Counted from the stretch's first letter, positions 34,784 through 44,827 are shown. The stretch: 48,786 nt of DNA from Saprospirales bacterium (GCA_007695035.1 REEO01000024.1:1-48786), one strand, 5' to 3'. Numbers and translations: made by a program. Notes: generated by a model from the letters alone, not told the origin.

Positions 34784-37636
34784 TCATTTGATCACCACAT
34801 TGATCATTTTGCCGGGCACCACAATAATGCGCTTGATGTCCTTGCCCTCCTTCCATTTTAAAATCACCTCGTTCTCTGCAACAGTTTTTTCCAGCTCTTG
34901 TTTCGGCATGTCTGCGGGAACCGTTAATTCAGTCCGCTTTTTACCATTCACCGCCACAGGATAGGTTAATTCATCCTTTTTGAGCACCTCGGGATCGTAG
35001 TCGGGATAAGAAGCCCTGGCAACCGAGTCATCGCGCCCGGACAAATGCCACAACTCTTCTGCCATATGGGGAGCAAATGGTGCAATCAGCACAATAAGCG
35101 GTTCAAGTATTTCTCTCGATTGGGTTTTTGCTTTTCGGAGTTCATTGGTACAGACCATAAAGTGGCTGACACAGGTATTGAAGGAAAAGCGTTCGATGTC
35201 TTCCCGCACCCTTTTAATCGTGTTGTGGAGAGTGACTTTGGCCTTTTTGGGTGGATTTTCGTCGTTGATGGTGAAAGCTCCGTCTTTGAAAAACAGGTCC
35301 CAAAAACGCCTCAGAAACTTAGAGACTCCATCTATTCCCATGGTGTCCCAGGGCTTGGACTGCTCTATGGGGCCGAGAAACATCTCATACATGCGAAAAC
35401 AGTCGGTGCCGTATTCCTCTATGACCTCATCGGGATTGATTACGTTGTACTTCGACTTTGACATTTTGCCCACTTCAGAATGAGTTAGAAGGTGGTTTTC
35501 TTTTGCATTAGAACCAGGATGGGGATTGAATTTCCCCTTTTGGAAAATGCCACCGGGGCACTCGAATTTCGCTTTTGAAAAAGCGGGTTGCCAGTTGAGG
35601 AATTTTCGAATGGACTCTTCAGAGAGAAAGGAATCCTGGTTTCCGTATTCATTGACAAAATCGGCATGAACGAGAATGTTGGTAAAATTTTTAAGACCCT
35701 CTTTTTCAGCGATGGAGGAGCAAACAAAACGGGCGGGCTCACTCTCTCGCTTGTCCATGTATATGCTCTCAATAATGCCCTGGATCATACCCTGATTAAT
35801 TAGCTTTTTAAAGGGTTCTCTGCTCACTACTTTCCCGATATCGTAGAGGAACTTGTGGCAAAACCGAGCGTAAATTAAATGTCCCACTGCGTGTTCAGTG
35901 CCGCCTATGTAGAGGTCCACATCTCTCCAGTACTCAATGGCTTCACTCGAAGCAAAAGAATCGTCATTGCGCGGATCCATGTATCGAAGAAAATACCAGG
36001 ATGACCCTGCAAAACCGGGCATGGTATCGGTTTCTCTTTTGTAGCCGTTCGGCAGATTTACCCAATCTTTTATTTTTGAAAGGGGGGACCGACCGTCTTC
36101 ACCGGGTTGGTAATCGTCGGTTTCGGGCAACTTTAACGGCAGGTCTTTGACAGAGAGCGGATGGGCAACGCCTTCCCGGTCGTAAACGATGGGAATTGGT
36201 TCCCCCCAGTACCGCTGGCGGCTGAATATGGCGTCCCTCAGTTTATATTTGACTTTGGAATTTCCAATATTGCTCCTTTCTATTTCTTCTATAATGCGGG
36301 CTTTGGCTTTCTCTACGGAAAGACCGTTCAGGAAATCGGAATTGATGATGCGGTGGTCAGAAGGGTTTTCTGAAGTCTTGTCCACCACCGGAATGATCGG
36401 GAGTTTGAAGTGGTGGGCAAATTTGTTGTCGCGCTCATCGTCTGAAGGTACTGCCATGATAGCTCCTGTTCCATAGTCCATCAGCACATAATCGCTAATC
36501 CAGACAGGAAGACGCTTTTTTGTAATGGGGTGGAGTGCATATCCGCCCGTAAAAGCACCTGAAATATCATCTACATTGGATTGTCGGTCTCGCTCTGAAA
36601 GCCCCGCTGCTTTTTTCTGATATGCGCTAATTTCATCGCGCTGTTCGTCAGTGGTGAGGGTGTCAACCAATGGGTGTTCCGGAGCGAGTACCATGAAGGT
36701 GACTCCAAAAAGTGTGTCTGGGCGGGTGGTAAAAACCTCAATTTTTTTGCTGGTAGATTCCAGGTCAAATTGCACCATGGCACCAGTGGATTTTCCAATC
36801 CAGTTTTTTTGAATGGTCTTGAGCGAGTCGGACCAATCCAGGGTTTCCAGGTCGTGGAGCAAACGCTCTGAATAGGCGGAAATCCTCAGTGACCACTGAA
36901 CCATTGGTTTTCGCTCAACGGGATAACCTCCTCGCTCCGATTTGCCATCCTTTACCTCGTCATTGGCCAGCACGGTTCCCAGTTGCGGACACCAGTTGAC
37001 ATAGGCCGTCTTTCGGTAGGCGATCCGGTAGTTCATCAATATGTCGTCCTTCTCCCTGGCTGAAAAATCTCTCCACTGGGAGGCGGAGAAGCGGATTGTA
37101 TCCTGATTTTCGAAGGCAGTGGTCTCGGTATTGCCTTTGGATTCAAATTCTTCTACGAGTTGGGAAATGGGTAGGGCTTTGTCTGCCGCTGTACAGTAGT
37201 AATGCTGAAACCACTGCAAGAATATCCACTGGGTCCACTTGTAGTATGAAGGATCGCAGGTGGCTACTTCCCGGGACCAGTCGTAATCAAAACCCAGATT
37301 GGCGAGCTGCTTTCTGTAGCGATTGATGTTTTTCTGAGTAGAAACAGCAGGATGCACTCCCGTTTGAATGGCGTATTGTTCGGCGGGTAGTCCGAATGCA
37401 TCGTAGCCCATCGGGTGCAAAACCTGATGTCCGGTGTGGCGTTTGAAGCGGGACATGATGTCCGAGGCGATGTAGCCCAGCGGATGGCCCACGTGCAAGC
37501 CTGCTCCCGAGGGATAGGGAAACATATCCAGTACGTAGAATTTTGGCTTGTCCGGGTTGGTTTCCACTTTATAAACTTCGTTGGACTCCCAGTATTTTTG
37601 CCACTTTTTCTCTATGGGTCGCGGATTGTACTCCAT
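34784..37636 (-). CDS. leuS: Leucyl-tRNA synthetase
   Basis: This cytoplasmic class I enzyme attaches leucine to tRNA-Leu and edits mischarged products. The 950-residue product has the HIGH-type signature HVGH at residues 48-51 (YPSGAGLHVGHPLGY). The CP1 editing domain is recognised by VFTTRPDTLFGVTFMVLAPEH. The leucine-specific insertion is followed by KMSKS near residue 722 (VGKMSKSKYNVINPDE), and the anticodon-binding domain and a short C-terminal domain complete it. Length fits Bacteroidota LeuRS (~920-950). A TAAATTTG box lies 45-52 bases upstream of the ATG. It heads the set leuS-DUF983-Crp/Fnr. Confidence 0.98.
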   Translation of the reverse strand: MEYNPRPIEKKWQKYWESNEVYKVETNPDKPKFYVLDMFPYPSGAGLHVGHPLGYIASDIMSRFKRHTGHQVLHPMGYDAFGLPAEQYAIQTGVHPAVSTQKNINRYRKQLANLGFDYDWSREVATCDPSYYKWTQWIFLQWFQHYYCTAADKALPISQLVEEFESKGNTETTAFENQDTIRFSASQWRDFSAREKDDILMNYRIAYRKTAYVNWCPQLGTVLANDEVKDGKSERGGYPVERKPMVQWSLRISAYSERLLHDLETLDWSDSLKTIQKNWIGKSTGAMVQFDLESTSKKIEVFTTRPDTLFGVTFMVLAPEHPLVDTLTTDEQRDEISAYQKKAAGLSERDRQSNVDDISGAFTGGYALHPITKKRLPVWISDYVLMDYGTGAIMAVPSDDERDNKFAHHFKLPIIPVVDKTSENPSDHRIINSDFLNGLSVEKAKARIIEEIERSNIGNSKVKYKLRDAIFSRQRYWGEPIPIVYDREGVAHPLSVKDLPLKLPETDDYQPGEDGRSPLSKIKDWVNLPNGYKRETDTMPGFAGSSWYFLRYMDPRNDDSFASSEAIEYWRDVDLYIGGTEHAVGHLIYARFCHKFLYDIGKVVSREPFKKLINQGMIQGIIESIYMDKRESEPARFVCSSIAEKEGLKNFTNILVHADFVNEYGNQDSFLSEESIRKFLNWQPAFSKAKFECPGGIFQKGKFNPHPGSNAKENHLLTHSEVGKMSKSKYNVINPDEVIEEYGTDCFRMYEMFLGPIEQSKPWDTMGIDGVSKFLRRFWDLFFKDGAFTINDENPPKKAKVTLHNTIKRVREDIERFSFNTCVSHFMVCTNELRKAKTQSREILEPLIVLIAPFAPHMAEELWHLSGRDDSVARASYPDYDPEVLKKDELTYPVAVNGKKRTELTVPADMPKQELEKTVAENEVILKWKEGKDIKRIIVVPGKMINVVIK

Positions 37637-37680
37637 TCCTTATTTTTTGAACAATTCGTTTACGAATGCTTTAAAAACCG

Positions 37681-37688
37681 CAAATTTA
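37681..37688 (-). promoter_or_regulatory. -7 box for leuS
   Basis: The minus strand reads TAAATTTG followed by CGG, a full TAnnTTTG match. The same ten bases occur ahead of the TIGR04255-like remnant at 44920-44927. No good -33 element was found. Confidence 0.5.
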
Positions 37689-37757
37689 AGGGACTTTTTG
37701 TCTAAATGGGTTTTGAGGGGGAAATAATTGTTTTATTGGCCTCTGGCCTGCTGGGGA

Positions 37758-38305
37758 CAAGTTGAATTGTTGGGAACTTTCTGTTGGAGCTTACGGTGGT
37801 TCTTTGCTATGGTCCCTTCGGGACACTCTGGCTTTTGCCTGCCTCCACCAAGGCATTGGGGACAGGCCCAACGCTTTGGGGGGCGGTTGGCTTTTGGCTT
37901 GGTTGAGGTAATTTGATATACTGCGAACTTTCTGTTGAAACTATGGGTGATTCTATGCTTTGGTTCTGGCTTTTGGTGTGGTAAAATTTATCGAGGTGAT
38001 GAGGGGCTTGCCTTTGTTTCACCACAGATTCGCACGGATTTTCACAGATTTTTTTCGCGGGCCAGGACTGTGCTTTTGGCATTAGATTATGGACTGTCCC
38101 GGTTAAGTGGATTTGCTGGTATCTTTCCCTTGTAACTTCCGGTGATTTTTCACTTATGGTCCCTTCGGGACACTTTGGCCGCTGGCCTTTAGCCTCTGCC
38201 TGCCCCCAAAACCTTGGGGGGCCTCAGGCTTGCCAGGAACAAGTTGATTGGTTGGGAACTTTCCTTAGAAATTTCCGGTGATTTTTTGCCTTGTGGCCCC
38301 TTTGA
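37758..38305. repeat. Four degenerate copies of an intergenic repeat
   Basis: Related copies lie at about 37758-37835, 37924-37970, 38125-38180 and 38239-38305. They share a GGGAACTTTC or equivalent, a CGGTGRTT core and, in two copies, a GTCCCTTCGGGAC perfect hairpin. A cctgccccc...ttggggg hairpin near 38197-38222 is shared with 6601-6622. At 38017-38055 there is also one copy of the CACCACAGATT-type repeat seen at 47.3-47.8 kb. Confidence 0.65.
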
Positions 38306-38836
38306 ACAACTTTCTACTTTGGATTTGCGACCTTTGCGCCTACTTTGCGTCATCTGCGTGAAACTCTAATAAGCCCCAAAAAACTCTTAAAAACCAATAT
38401 GGTACAGAAAGTGGCTTTTGATTTTCAAAATACCTGGAGCAAAGATTGAGAAACTGGGAGATGGCTTCGTTTCATGGTGATTTTACGCAGATGGCGCAGA
38501 TGGGTTAATCTGGGTTTTTCAAAAGACCTGGCCCCAATTTGAATAGCCTGGGGTGTTTTTCTTTTCTAGTGATTTCACATAGACCGATGTATCGAGCGAT
38601 GTGCTGCGCGGCAGCCAACCAAGTATTTCCTTTGTTAAAAACCAAACGACCTTATGAGCAAACTCAAAAGAAGGTGTTCTCGAAGACCAAAAAAAAGCTC
38701 GTTGAGCCGAAACGACCGGAGTCGAGGTAACTTTCTACTTCCTAATTGTCAAGATTTTCAAGGGTCGGACTGATTTGTGTGGAAACATCTGCAAAAATGC
38801 GGATATTTGCAGCTCGATAAATATAAAAGCACATCA
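38306..38836. repeat. Rest of the leuS-valS gap: short rC/rG-rich repeats, no gene
   Basis: Sequences such as gcgacctttgcgcctactttgcg (38326-38348, only partly quoted) and cgcagatggcgcagatggg (38487-38505) resemble common intergenic repeats. The 1.2-kb gap between leuS and valS holds no convincing gene. The sequence GATATTTG at 38802-38809 may be a weak -7 box for valS; it lies downstream of an alternative in-frame start at 38777. Confidence 0.5.
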
Positions 38837-41479
38837 ATGGATATTTCGAAGCACTTTTCGCCTTCTGAAACGGAGGACAAATGGTACCGCCACTGGATGG
38901 ATAAGGGGTACTTTCAATCCAAACCGGACGACCGGGAGCCCTATACGATATTGATACCTCCGCCGAATGTGACGGGTGTTCTTCACATGGGGCATATGCT
39001 GAATAACACAATACAGGATGTGTTGATCAGGAGGGCGAGGAGCGAAGGGAAGAATGCCTGTTGGGTGCCGGGTACTGACCACGCGAGCATTGCCACGGAG
39101 GCCAAAGTAGTGAAGTGGCTGAGGGAAGAAAAGGGATTCAGTAAAGGAGAGCTCGGCCGGGAAGAGTTTATGAAATACGCCTGGGAGTGGACTGACAAAT
39201 ACGGTGGAATCATTCTCAAGCAATTGCAGAAACTGGGTGCTTCGGCGGACTGGGATCGCACGGTCTTCACCATGGACGAGGTGAGGAGCGACCACGTGAT
39301 AAAGGCATTTGTGGACTTGTATGAATCGGGCAAACTCTACCGCGGCCTGCGGATGGTAAACTGGGATCCGGAGGCAAAAACGGTGCTTTCCAATGAGGAG
39401 GTTTTGTACACCGCTGAGCAGGGCAAGCTCTATCACGTACGCTACAAACTGGAAGACAGCGAGGAGTACGTGGTCATTGCGACTACCAGACCGGAGACCA
39501 TCGTCGCTGATACAGGCGTGGCTGTACACCCTGAAGATAAAAAGTACGCCCATCTCAAGGGAAAAAAATTGCGGGTTCCCATGACGGACCGATCCGTTCC
39601 TGTCATATTTGACGACTATGTGGACCGGGAATTTGGTTCGGGGGCGCTCAAAATAACCCCGGCTCACGATCCCAACGACTACGAAATAGGATTGAGGCAC
39701 GAACTGGAGGTGGTGGATATTTTCAATCCCGATGCCACGGTCAACGACAAGGGAGGTCCCCTGAAAGGACTGGATAGATTCGAAGCGCGGGACAGAGCGG
39801 AGGAATTGCTCGAGCAGGCAGGACTGCTGGAAAAAGTGGAAGATCACACCCACAATGTAGGTCGCTCAGAGCGGACCAATTCGGTGGTCGAACCGCGATT
39901 GAGTAAGCAGTGGTATGTGAATATGAAGGAAATTGTAAAGCCGGCTTTGGAGGCCGTAGAGGAAAAAGACATTGAGTTTTTTCCCGAAAATATGATCAAT
40001 ACCTATCGCCACTGGATGAACAACATACGGGATTGGTGCATTTCCCGTCAGCTTTGGTGGGGGCATCGCATTCCAGCCTGGTATTGTGAGGACAGGATTT
40101 TTGTGGCCGAGAATGAGGCTCAGGCGCTGGAGAAGGCGAGAAAAGAATTCAATAATCCGAATTTGACCGAAAAAGACCTCAGGCAGGACGAGGATGTGCT
40201 CGATACCTGGTTTTCCTCCTGGTTGTGGCCTGTATCAGTTTTCAACGGATTCCGATCAAAAGAGGAGATAGATTATTACTATCCCACTACAGTCTTAGTT
40301 ACGGGATGGGACATCATATTCCTCTGGGTTGCACGCATGATAATGGCCGGATACGAATGGAGGGGAGAAAGGCCCTTCCGGGATGTCTATTTTACCGGAA
40401 TGGTGCGCGACAAACAGCGCAGGAAAATGAGCAAATCGCTGGGTAACTCACCGGATGCTCTCAAGCTAATTGATAAGTACGGTGCCGATGGAGTTCGTTT
40501 TGGAATGTTGAGCTGCAGTCCTGCAGGAGGCGATCTTTTGTTCGATGAAAATCTATGTGAGCAGGGGCGGAATTTCAGCAACAAGATATGGAATGCGCTC
40601 AGGCTGGTGAAAGGTTGGGAAGCAGATCCAAACCAAAAAACCAACGATGCAGAGGGTATCGCCTGTACCTGGATGGAAAGCCGGATAAGTCAGATATCTG
40701 TTGAGATGGATTCCAATTTTGATCAGTACCGCATTTCAGAGGCCATGATCAAACTGTACAGTGTGATCTGGAACGATTTCTGCTCCTGGTATCTCGAGAT
40801 CATCAAACCCGGGAAGGGCAAGACAATTTCAGGAGGCCTATTGGAAAAAACCATTGGTTATTTTGAAGATCTAATGGTGTTGCTCCATCCCTTTATGCCT
40901 TTTGTGACAGAGGAAATATGGCAAAATTTGAGAGAGCGGAAATACGGTGAGGACTGTATCGTAGCGGAACAGCCCGGAAGGGGAGTAATGGACGAAGAAA
41001 AGTTAAGGGCGATGGATCTTGTTCACAATCTGGTAACCCGAATTCGAGAAATAAGAAACAAGTACGGCATTCCTTTCTCTGAAAAACTGGATGTAAAAGT
41101 TGAGTGTAAAGGAGGAGAGCTTCCATCCTGGCTTTCGGGAGGCTATTGCCAAATTCTGGAAAAATTTGCCAAGGTTAATCCCATTCAAAGTACTCCAGAA
41201 CACCCGGAGGGATGGATGTGCTTTTTGTCGGGCAACAGCAAGTATTTTGTAGATGCAGGTAAGCACCTTGACCTGGAAGCTGAAAAGGAGCGACTCCTCA
41301 AGGAAAAAGGGCAGGCAGAAGGTTTTCTCAAGTCTGTGGAAAAAAAGCTTCAGAACAAGAGGTTTGTCGATAATGCTCCTGCTAAGGTAGTTGAAAAAGA
41401 GCGAAAGAAGCAGGAAGATGGTACGGAAAGGCTGCGCATTATCAACGAGAGTCTGAAAGAACTTCAGCGACTCGGCTGA
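38837..41479 (+). CDS. valS: Valyl-tRNA synthetase
   Basis: This class I enzyme charges tRNA-Val. With the start at 38837 (MDISKHFSPSETEDKWYRHW) the product has 880 residues. An earlier ATG at 38777 would add 20 unusual residues and would place the promoter-like sequence inside the gene. HMGH is at residues 50-53 (PPPNVTGVLHMGHML), the editing domain includes TTRPETIVADTGVAVHP, and KMSKS is at 530-534 (RRKMSKSLGN). The anticodon-binding domain is followed by the C-terminal coiled coil (about residues 810-880; rich in Glu/Lys and NAPAKVVEKER), as usual for ValRS. The downstream S9 peptidase starts 109 bases away. Confidence 0.98.
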   Translation: MDISKHFSPSETEDKWYRHWMDKGYFQSKPDDREPYTILIPPPNVTGVLHMGHMLNNTIQDVLIRRARSEGKNACWVPGTDHASIATEAKVVKWLREEKGFSKGELGREEFMKYAWEWTDKYGGIILKQLQKLGASADWDRTVFTMDEVRSDHVIKAFVDLYESGKLYRGLRMVNWDPEAKTVLSNEEVLYTAEQGKLYHVRYKLEDSEEYVVIATTRPETIVADTGVAVHPEDKKYAHLKGKKLRVPMTDRSVPVIFDDYVDREFGSGALKITPAHDPNDYEIGLRHELEVVDIFNPDATVNDKGGPLKGLDRFEARDRAEELLEQAGLLEKVEDHTHNVGRSERTNSVVEPRLSKQWYVNMKEIVKPALEAVEEKDIEFFPENMINTYRHWMNNIRDWCISRQLWWGHRIPAWYCEDRIFVAENEAQALEKARKEFNNPNLTEKDLRQDEDVLDTWFSSWLWPVSVFNGFRSKEEIDYYYPTTVLVTGWDIIFLWVARMIMAGYEWRGERPFRDVYFTGMVRDKQRRKMSKSLGNSPDALKLIDKYGADGVRFGMLSCSPAGGDLLFDENLCEQGRNFSNKIWNALRLVKGWEADPNQKTNDAEGIACTWMESRISQISVEMDSNFDQYRISEAMIKLYSVIWNDFCSWYLEIIKPGKGKTISGGLLEKTIGYFEDLMVLLHPFMPFVTEEIWQNLRERKYGEDCIVAEQPGRGVMDEEKLRAMDLVHNLVTRIREIRNKYGIPFSEKLDVKVECKGGELPSWLSGGYCQILEKFAKVNPIQSTPEHPEGWMCFLSGNSKYFVDAGKHLDLEAEKERLLKEKGQAEGFLKSVEKKLQNKRFVDNAPAKVVEKERKKQEDGTERLRIINESLKELQRLG

Positions 41480-41588
41480 TGTATGTTTTGAGTGCTTTTC
41501 TGAACTTATCGATGAGCATAATTTGAAGTGCTTAAAATCGGCCACGATGGCCTGTTTGTAAATGGTTTTTTAAATAAAATCGCATAGT

Positions 41589-43625
41589 ATGATGGCTTTC
41601 AGGTGTTTGGTTCTCTCAGTTGCAATGATCTTTTCCGGGGCAGTTTCCACTTTTTCGCAAAGCGAATCCTTTGATTATATGGATGTCTTTGATCTGCAGA
41701 TGGTAGCGGATCCCGTTATTTCTCCCGACGGAAATACGGTGGTTTATTTGCGTCACCATTTCGATGTAATGACAGACAGGAGATATACCAATCTGTGGAG
41801 AATCGATTTTGACGGATCCAATCACCGGGCACTGACCAGTGGAAAGAACAACTTCAGCAGACCGATTTGGTCCCCGGATGGGTCGAGACTGGCGTATGTG
41901 TCCGGGGAAGAGGGCAGTTCGCAAATATTTGTGCGGTGGATGGACACTGGCGAGCACAGTTCGATCACCAATTTGCAGGAATCGCCCTCGAATTTGAGTT
42001 GGTCTCCAAATGGTGAGTATTTGATGTTCAACATGCGAATTCCAGCCGAGGTAAAGCCCATAGCAAAAATTCCCTCTGCACCCGCGGGAGCGGAATGGGC
42101 CAGCGGACCGGTAGTGATCGAGCACGTGCAGTACAGAGCCGACGGGCGGTCGGGTTTTGTCGGAAAGGGATATCACCATATTTTCAAAGTGTCAACCGAT
42201 GGAGGTGCACCAAAACAACTTACGGAAGGCCCTTTCAACTTTACCAATCCCCTGTGGGCACCGGAGGGCAACAGTATTTTATTTACAGTTGATACGACTG
42301 GAAACGAAGACCTGGATATCAACAACGCAAGGATATATGAAATGGATTTGAGGAGCGGGGAAATGGTGCAACTTATTGATCAAAGAGGGCCGTACAACAG
42401 CCCTGTGATTTCTCCCGACGGAAATTACATCGCTTACAATGGTTTCGAGGATGAATTCATGGGTTACCAGTTGAATGAATTGTACATTGTGAACAGGGAC
42501 GGATCCAATCTACGCGTTTTGTCAAATGATTTTCAGTACGATGTGGGCAGCCTAAAGTGGAGTTATGGAAGCGATGCCATTTATTTCCGCTACGATCAGG
42601 AGGGTGTCAGCAAGGTCGGCAGGATGGATCTCGATGGCAATTATTACGAACTGGCCTCAGATCTAGGAAGTCCCTCCATTGGAAGGCCTTACGGAGGTGG
42701 TAGATTTTCTGTCTCTGAGAATGGGAGGGTGGCTTTTCCTCGACTTTCTGCTGAGAGGCCTACTGAGTTGGCTGTGGCACAGCCGGGAGGGCGATCTTCA
42801 AGGGTCATTACAGACATCAACAAACTGTTTTTTGAAAATAAAAAAGTCGGTGCGGTGGAGGAGTTTTGGGTAGAATCCTCTGTGGATGACTTTAAAGTCC
42901 AGGGCTGGATAATTTATCCACCGGATTATGAGGAGGGAACTGCTTATCCGATGATACTGGAAATACACGGAGGTCCATATCAAAATTACGGGCCGAGATT
43001 CTCTCCTGAACTGCAGTTGATGGCCTCCCAGGGTTATGTGGTGGTTTACACCAATCCCAGAGGAAGTACGAGTTACGGGCCTGAGTTTGCCTCCTATATC
43101 AACTTCAATTACCCCAGTGAAGACCACGACGATCTGATGGATGCAGTGGATTATGTGATCGAGAGGGGAATAGCCGACCCGAACAATCTCTTTATCACCG
43201 GAGGAAGTGGGGGAGGGGTGCTAACGGCCTGGGCCATCGCGAAAACCGATCGATTTGCTGCGGCCGTGGTGTCCAAACCGGTAATCAACTGGCACAGTCA
43301 CGCGCTGACTGCGGATCTCTATCCTTTTTTCACGAAATACTGGTTTACCGCCATGCCATGGGAGGACCCGGAGCAGTATCTGAAGCGATCGCCTCTGATG
43401 AAGGTGGGCAATGTGAATACCCCGACCATGCTGTTGACCGGTGAGGAGGATTATCGTACGCCCATGTCCGAGAGTGAGCAATTCTACAATGCTTTGAAAT
43501 TGAGGGGAGTCGATGCGGCTTTGGTCAGATTCCCAGATACGCCACATAATCTGGTTGGTAGGCCCTCTAATTTGATTCGGTTGGTGGGGTATATTACGGG
43601 CTGGTTTGATCGGTATCAGGAATGA
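41589..43625 (+). CDS. S9 family peptidase (dipeptidyl/acylaminoacyl peptidase-like)
   Basis: The 678-residue exported enzyme has a signal peptide (about residues 1-24, ending TFSQ). A seven-bladed WD40-like propeller follows (about 35-400, with repeats such as VISPDGNTVVYLR, PIWSPDGSRLAYVS and PVISPDGNYIAYNG). The alpha/beta-hydrolase domain then carries Ser540 (GGSGGG), Asp621 (GEEDYRTP) and His653 (DTPHNL), the prolyl-oligopeptidase-family triad. HGGPYQNYG near residue 458 is the oxyanion-side loop. It would release di- or oligopeptides from peptides in the periplasm or outside, complementing the S10 enzyme. MM at the start leaves two near-equivalent starts. Nothing indicates co-transcription with valS beyond proximity. 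Confidence 0.95.
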   Translation: MMAFRCLVLSVAMIFSGAVSTFSQSESFDYMDVFDLQMVADPVISPDGNTVVYLRHHFDVMTDRRYTNLWRIDFDGSNHRALTSGKNNFSRPIWSPDGSRLAYVSGEEGSSQIFVRWMDTGEHSSITNLQESPSNLSWSPNGEYLMFNMRIPAEVKPIAKIPSAPAGAEWASGPVVIEHVQYRADGRSGFVGKGYHHIFKVSTDGGAPKQLTEGPFNFTNPLWAPEGNSILFTVDTTGNEDLDINNARIYEMDLRSGEMVQLIDQRGPYNSPVISPDGNYIAYNGFEDEFMGYQLNELYIVNRDGSNLRVLSNDFQYDVGSLKWSYGSDAIYFRYDQEGVSKVGRMDLDGNYYELASDLGSPSIGRPYGGGRFSVSENGRVAFPRLSAERPTELAVAQPGGRSSRVITDINKLFFENKKVGAVEEFWVESSVDDFKVQGWIIYPPDYEEGTAYPMILEIHGGPYQNYGPRFSPELQLMASQGYVVVYTNPRGSTSYGPEFASYINFNYPSEDHDDLMDAVDYVIERGIADPNNLFITGGSGGGVLTAWAIAKTDRFAAAVVSKPVINWHSHALTADLYPFFTKYWFTAMPWEDPEQYLKRSPLMKVGNVNTPTMLLTGEEDYRTPMSESEQFYNALKLRGVDAALVRFPDTPHNLVGRPSNLIRLVGYITGWFDRYQE

Positions 43626-44130
43626 GGTGGGGGCTCGCCGCAAGGTTGAAAGGTCGCAAAGATTTGTTTCTCGCAAAGCCGCCAGGTCGCAAAGATTTGT
43701 TTCTCGTAAGGCGATGTGTTTAGCGAAGTCGAAGTAGTTCACCTTTACACTCTGATTGTGCAAGACGGTTATAGAATTTATGACCTTTAAATTACGGATT
43801 CAAATCTTATAGCTTAGTCGAGCTGTGACATATCAATCCGGATAAGGAATCCTCATTGCATTTTTGCAAGGGTTCTTTCTACAGACCGGGTGATTTTCCC
43901 CACGGTCAAGGTGTGGGCATAATTGTACTGTGTGGGGTTGTCTATGTTTTTTAGACCGACAGAAGAAGTAAAACCTGCGTGAAGAGCGAAGAGGCGAAAG
44001 CAATTGCGATTTTGAATGGCTTGTGCAGGGGTGGTTAACCTCTCTAAATCAACCACAACCCGTCTTCACCTTTTTTGAGAGAAAAACTTGAGGATGCAGG
44101 TGTGCCATGGTCTTTGATAAAGTTGGGATC
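43626..44130. other. Intergenic region with repeats and one doubtful frame
   Basis: At 43636-43745 are repeats of the tcgcaaagatttgtttctcg type (two copies) and gcgaagtcgaag. A minus-strand frame at 43853-44056 (67 codons, starting GTG) has no family resemblance that I can name. I see no RNA gene. Confidence 0.45.
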
Positions 44131-44312
44131 TAACCCGGATTATTCATGAGGGGTTCGTCATGAAAGGCTAGATCCCAATAGAAATGGGGGCTTGAGAAGA
44201 TTTTCTCCCGGAGGCGTAGCCCAAGCTACGTTGAGGACAGAAAATCAAGCAAGTGACCATTTATGAAGTGATGTAGCCTTGTAATAGAAACTTTCATGAA
44301 TAATCCGGGCTA
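44131..44312. mobile_element. MITE-like element, 182 bp
   Basis: Perfect 16-base inverted termini CCCGGATTATTCATGA (44134-44149) and its complement (44294-44309) flank about 144 bases with no coding capacity. Similarity continues inward imperfectly to AAGGCTA, and outward to TA. In the middle is a perfect six-pair hairpin, CGTAGC-CCAA-GCTACG (44215-44230). The termini resemble those I associate with IS1380-type elements in Bacteroidota, so a non-autonomous relative is likely; that family assignment is from memory. No transposase is present in the window. Confidence 0.7.
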
Positions 44313-44365
44313 AATATTGAACTCTTCGAAGGAATCTGTCTTCGTCCCGGATAAACTCCATTGGT

Positions 44366-44827
44366 TCATGAATTAAAAAATGCGATCAGGTTTTTAAAAT
44401 GATCATTCAGATTGCCTTCCATCACCGCAGCATCCTTGTCGTAGAGAATTAATTCATTAGCTCCATCCGGTAAAAAGTAAAGCTCCGCAGCTTTGTCTCC
44501 CTTTTTAAACTCTATCATAATCTCGCCCTTCACACCCGGGGCAAGAAAGTAAAAGAGATTGGCGAGGTAGTAGTTTTCAACTAAAAATGACTCTGCAAGT
44601 GCTACGGCAACAGGAGAGGGGGCATCTGCACTGTAGCTATCCCAACCGGGCGGTAAACTCTTTAGCCGCTGAAGCTTTCTTATCATTTCTGCTACCTTAT
44701 CAGGAAAGTATTGTGGTTGGCTGAGGTATATACTTGAGTTCCGGGAAGGTGAAAAAATGCTTCCAATTCTGGAAGCGGTTGTTGCTTCGCCGTAAGATTC
44801 TGCCGGTTCATTTAGAAAAACTTTCAT
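44366..44827 (-). CDS. Hypothetical protein of the GWDxYxA type, likely TIGR04255 partner
   Basis: The 153-residue product has no signal peptide or membrane segment. An acidic, flexible N-terminal part is followed by a helix (VAEMIRKLQRLKSLPPGW) leading into LPPGWDSYSADAPSPVAVALAESFL near residues 60-85. The L-P-x-x-W-D-x-Y-x-A-x-x-P-S motif occurs in small unannotated proteins which, as far as I recall, are often encoded beside TIGR04255-family genes. The C-terminal half (GEIMIEFKKGDKAAELYFLPDGANELI) looks like a beta-rich domain. Function is unknown. Its start overlaps the end of the short TIGR04255-like remnant by 20 bases, so co-translation with a once-longer partner is plausible. Confidence 0.7.
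   Translation of the reverse strand: MKVFLNEPAESYGEATTASRIGSIFSPSRNSSIYLSQPQYFPDKVAEMIRKLQRLKSLPPGWDSYSADAPSPVAVALAESFLVENYYLANLFYFLAPGVKGEIMIEFKKGDKAAELYFLPDGANELILYDKDAAVMEGNLNDHFKNLIAFFNS

Noticed and set aside
37637-38836. tRNA or other structured RNA in the leuS-valS gap
   Set aside because: No GGTTCGAATCC-like T-arm with an acceptor stem was found here or in the other gaps; the hairpins present belong to repeat families.
38834-39853. 339-codon minus-strand frame opposite valS
   Set aside because: valS is certain on the plus strand across this region; the antisense frame has no domain.
43853-44056. 67-codon minus-strand frame with GTG start
   Set aside because: No family resemblance and an in-frame stop close upstream of the start; it could be a remnant of something I cannot name.
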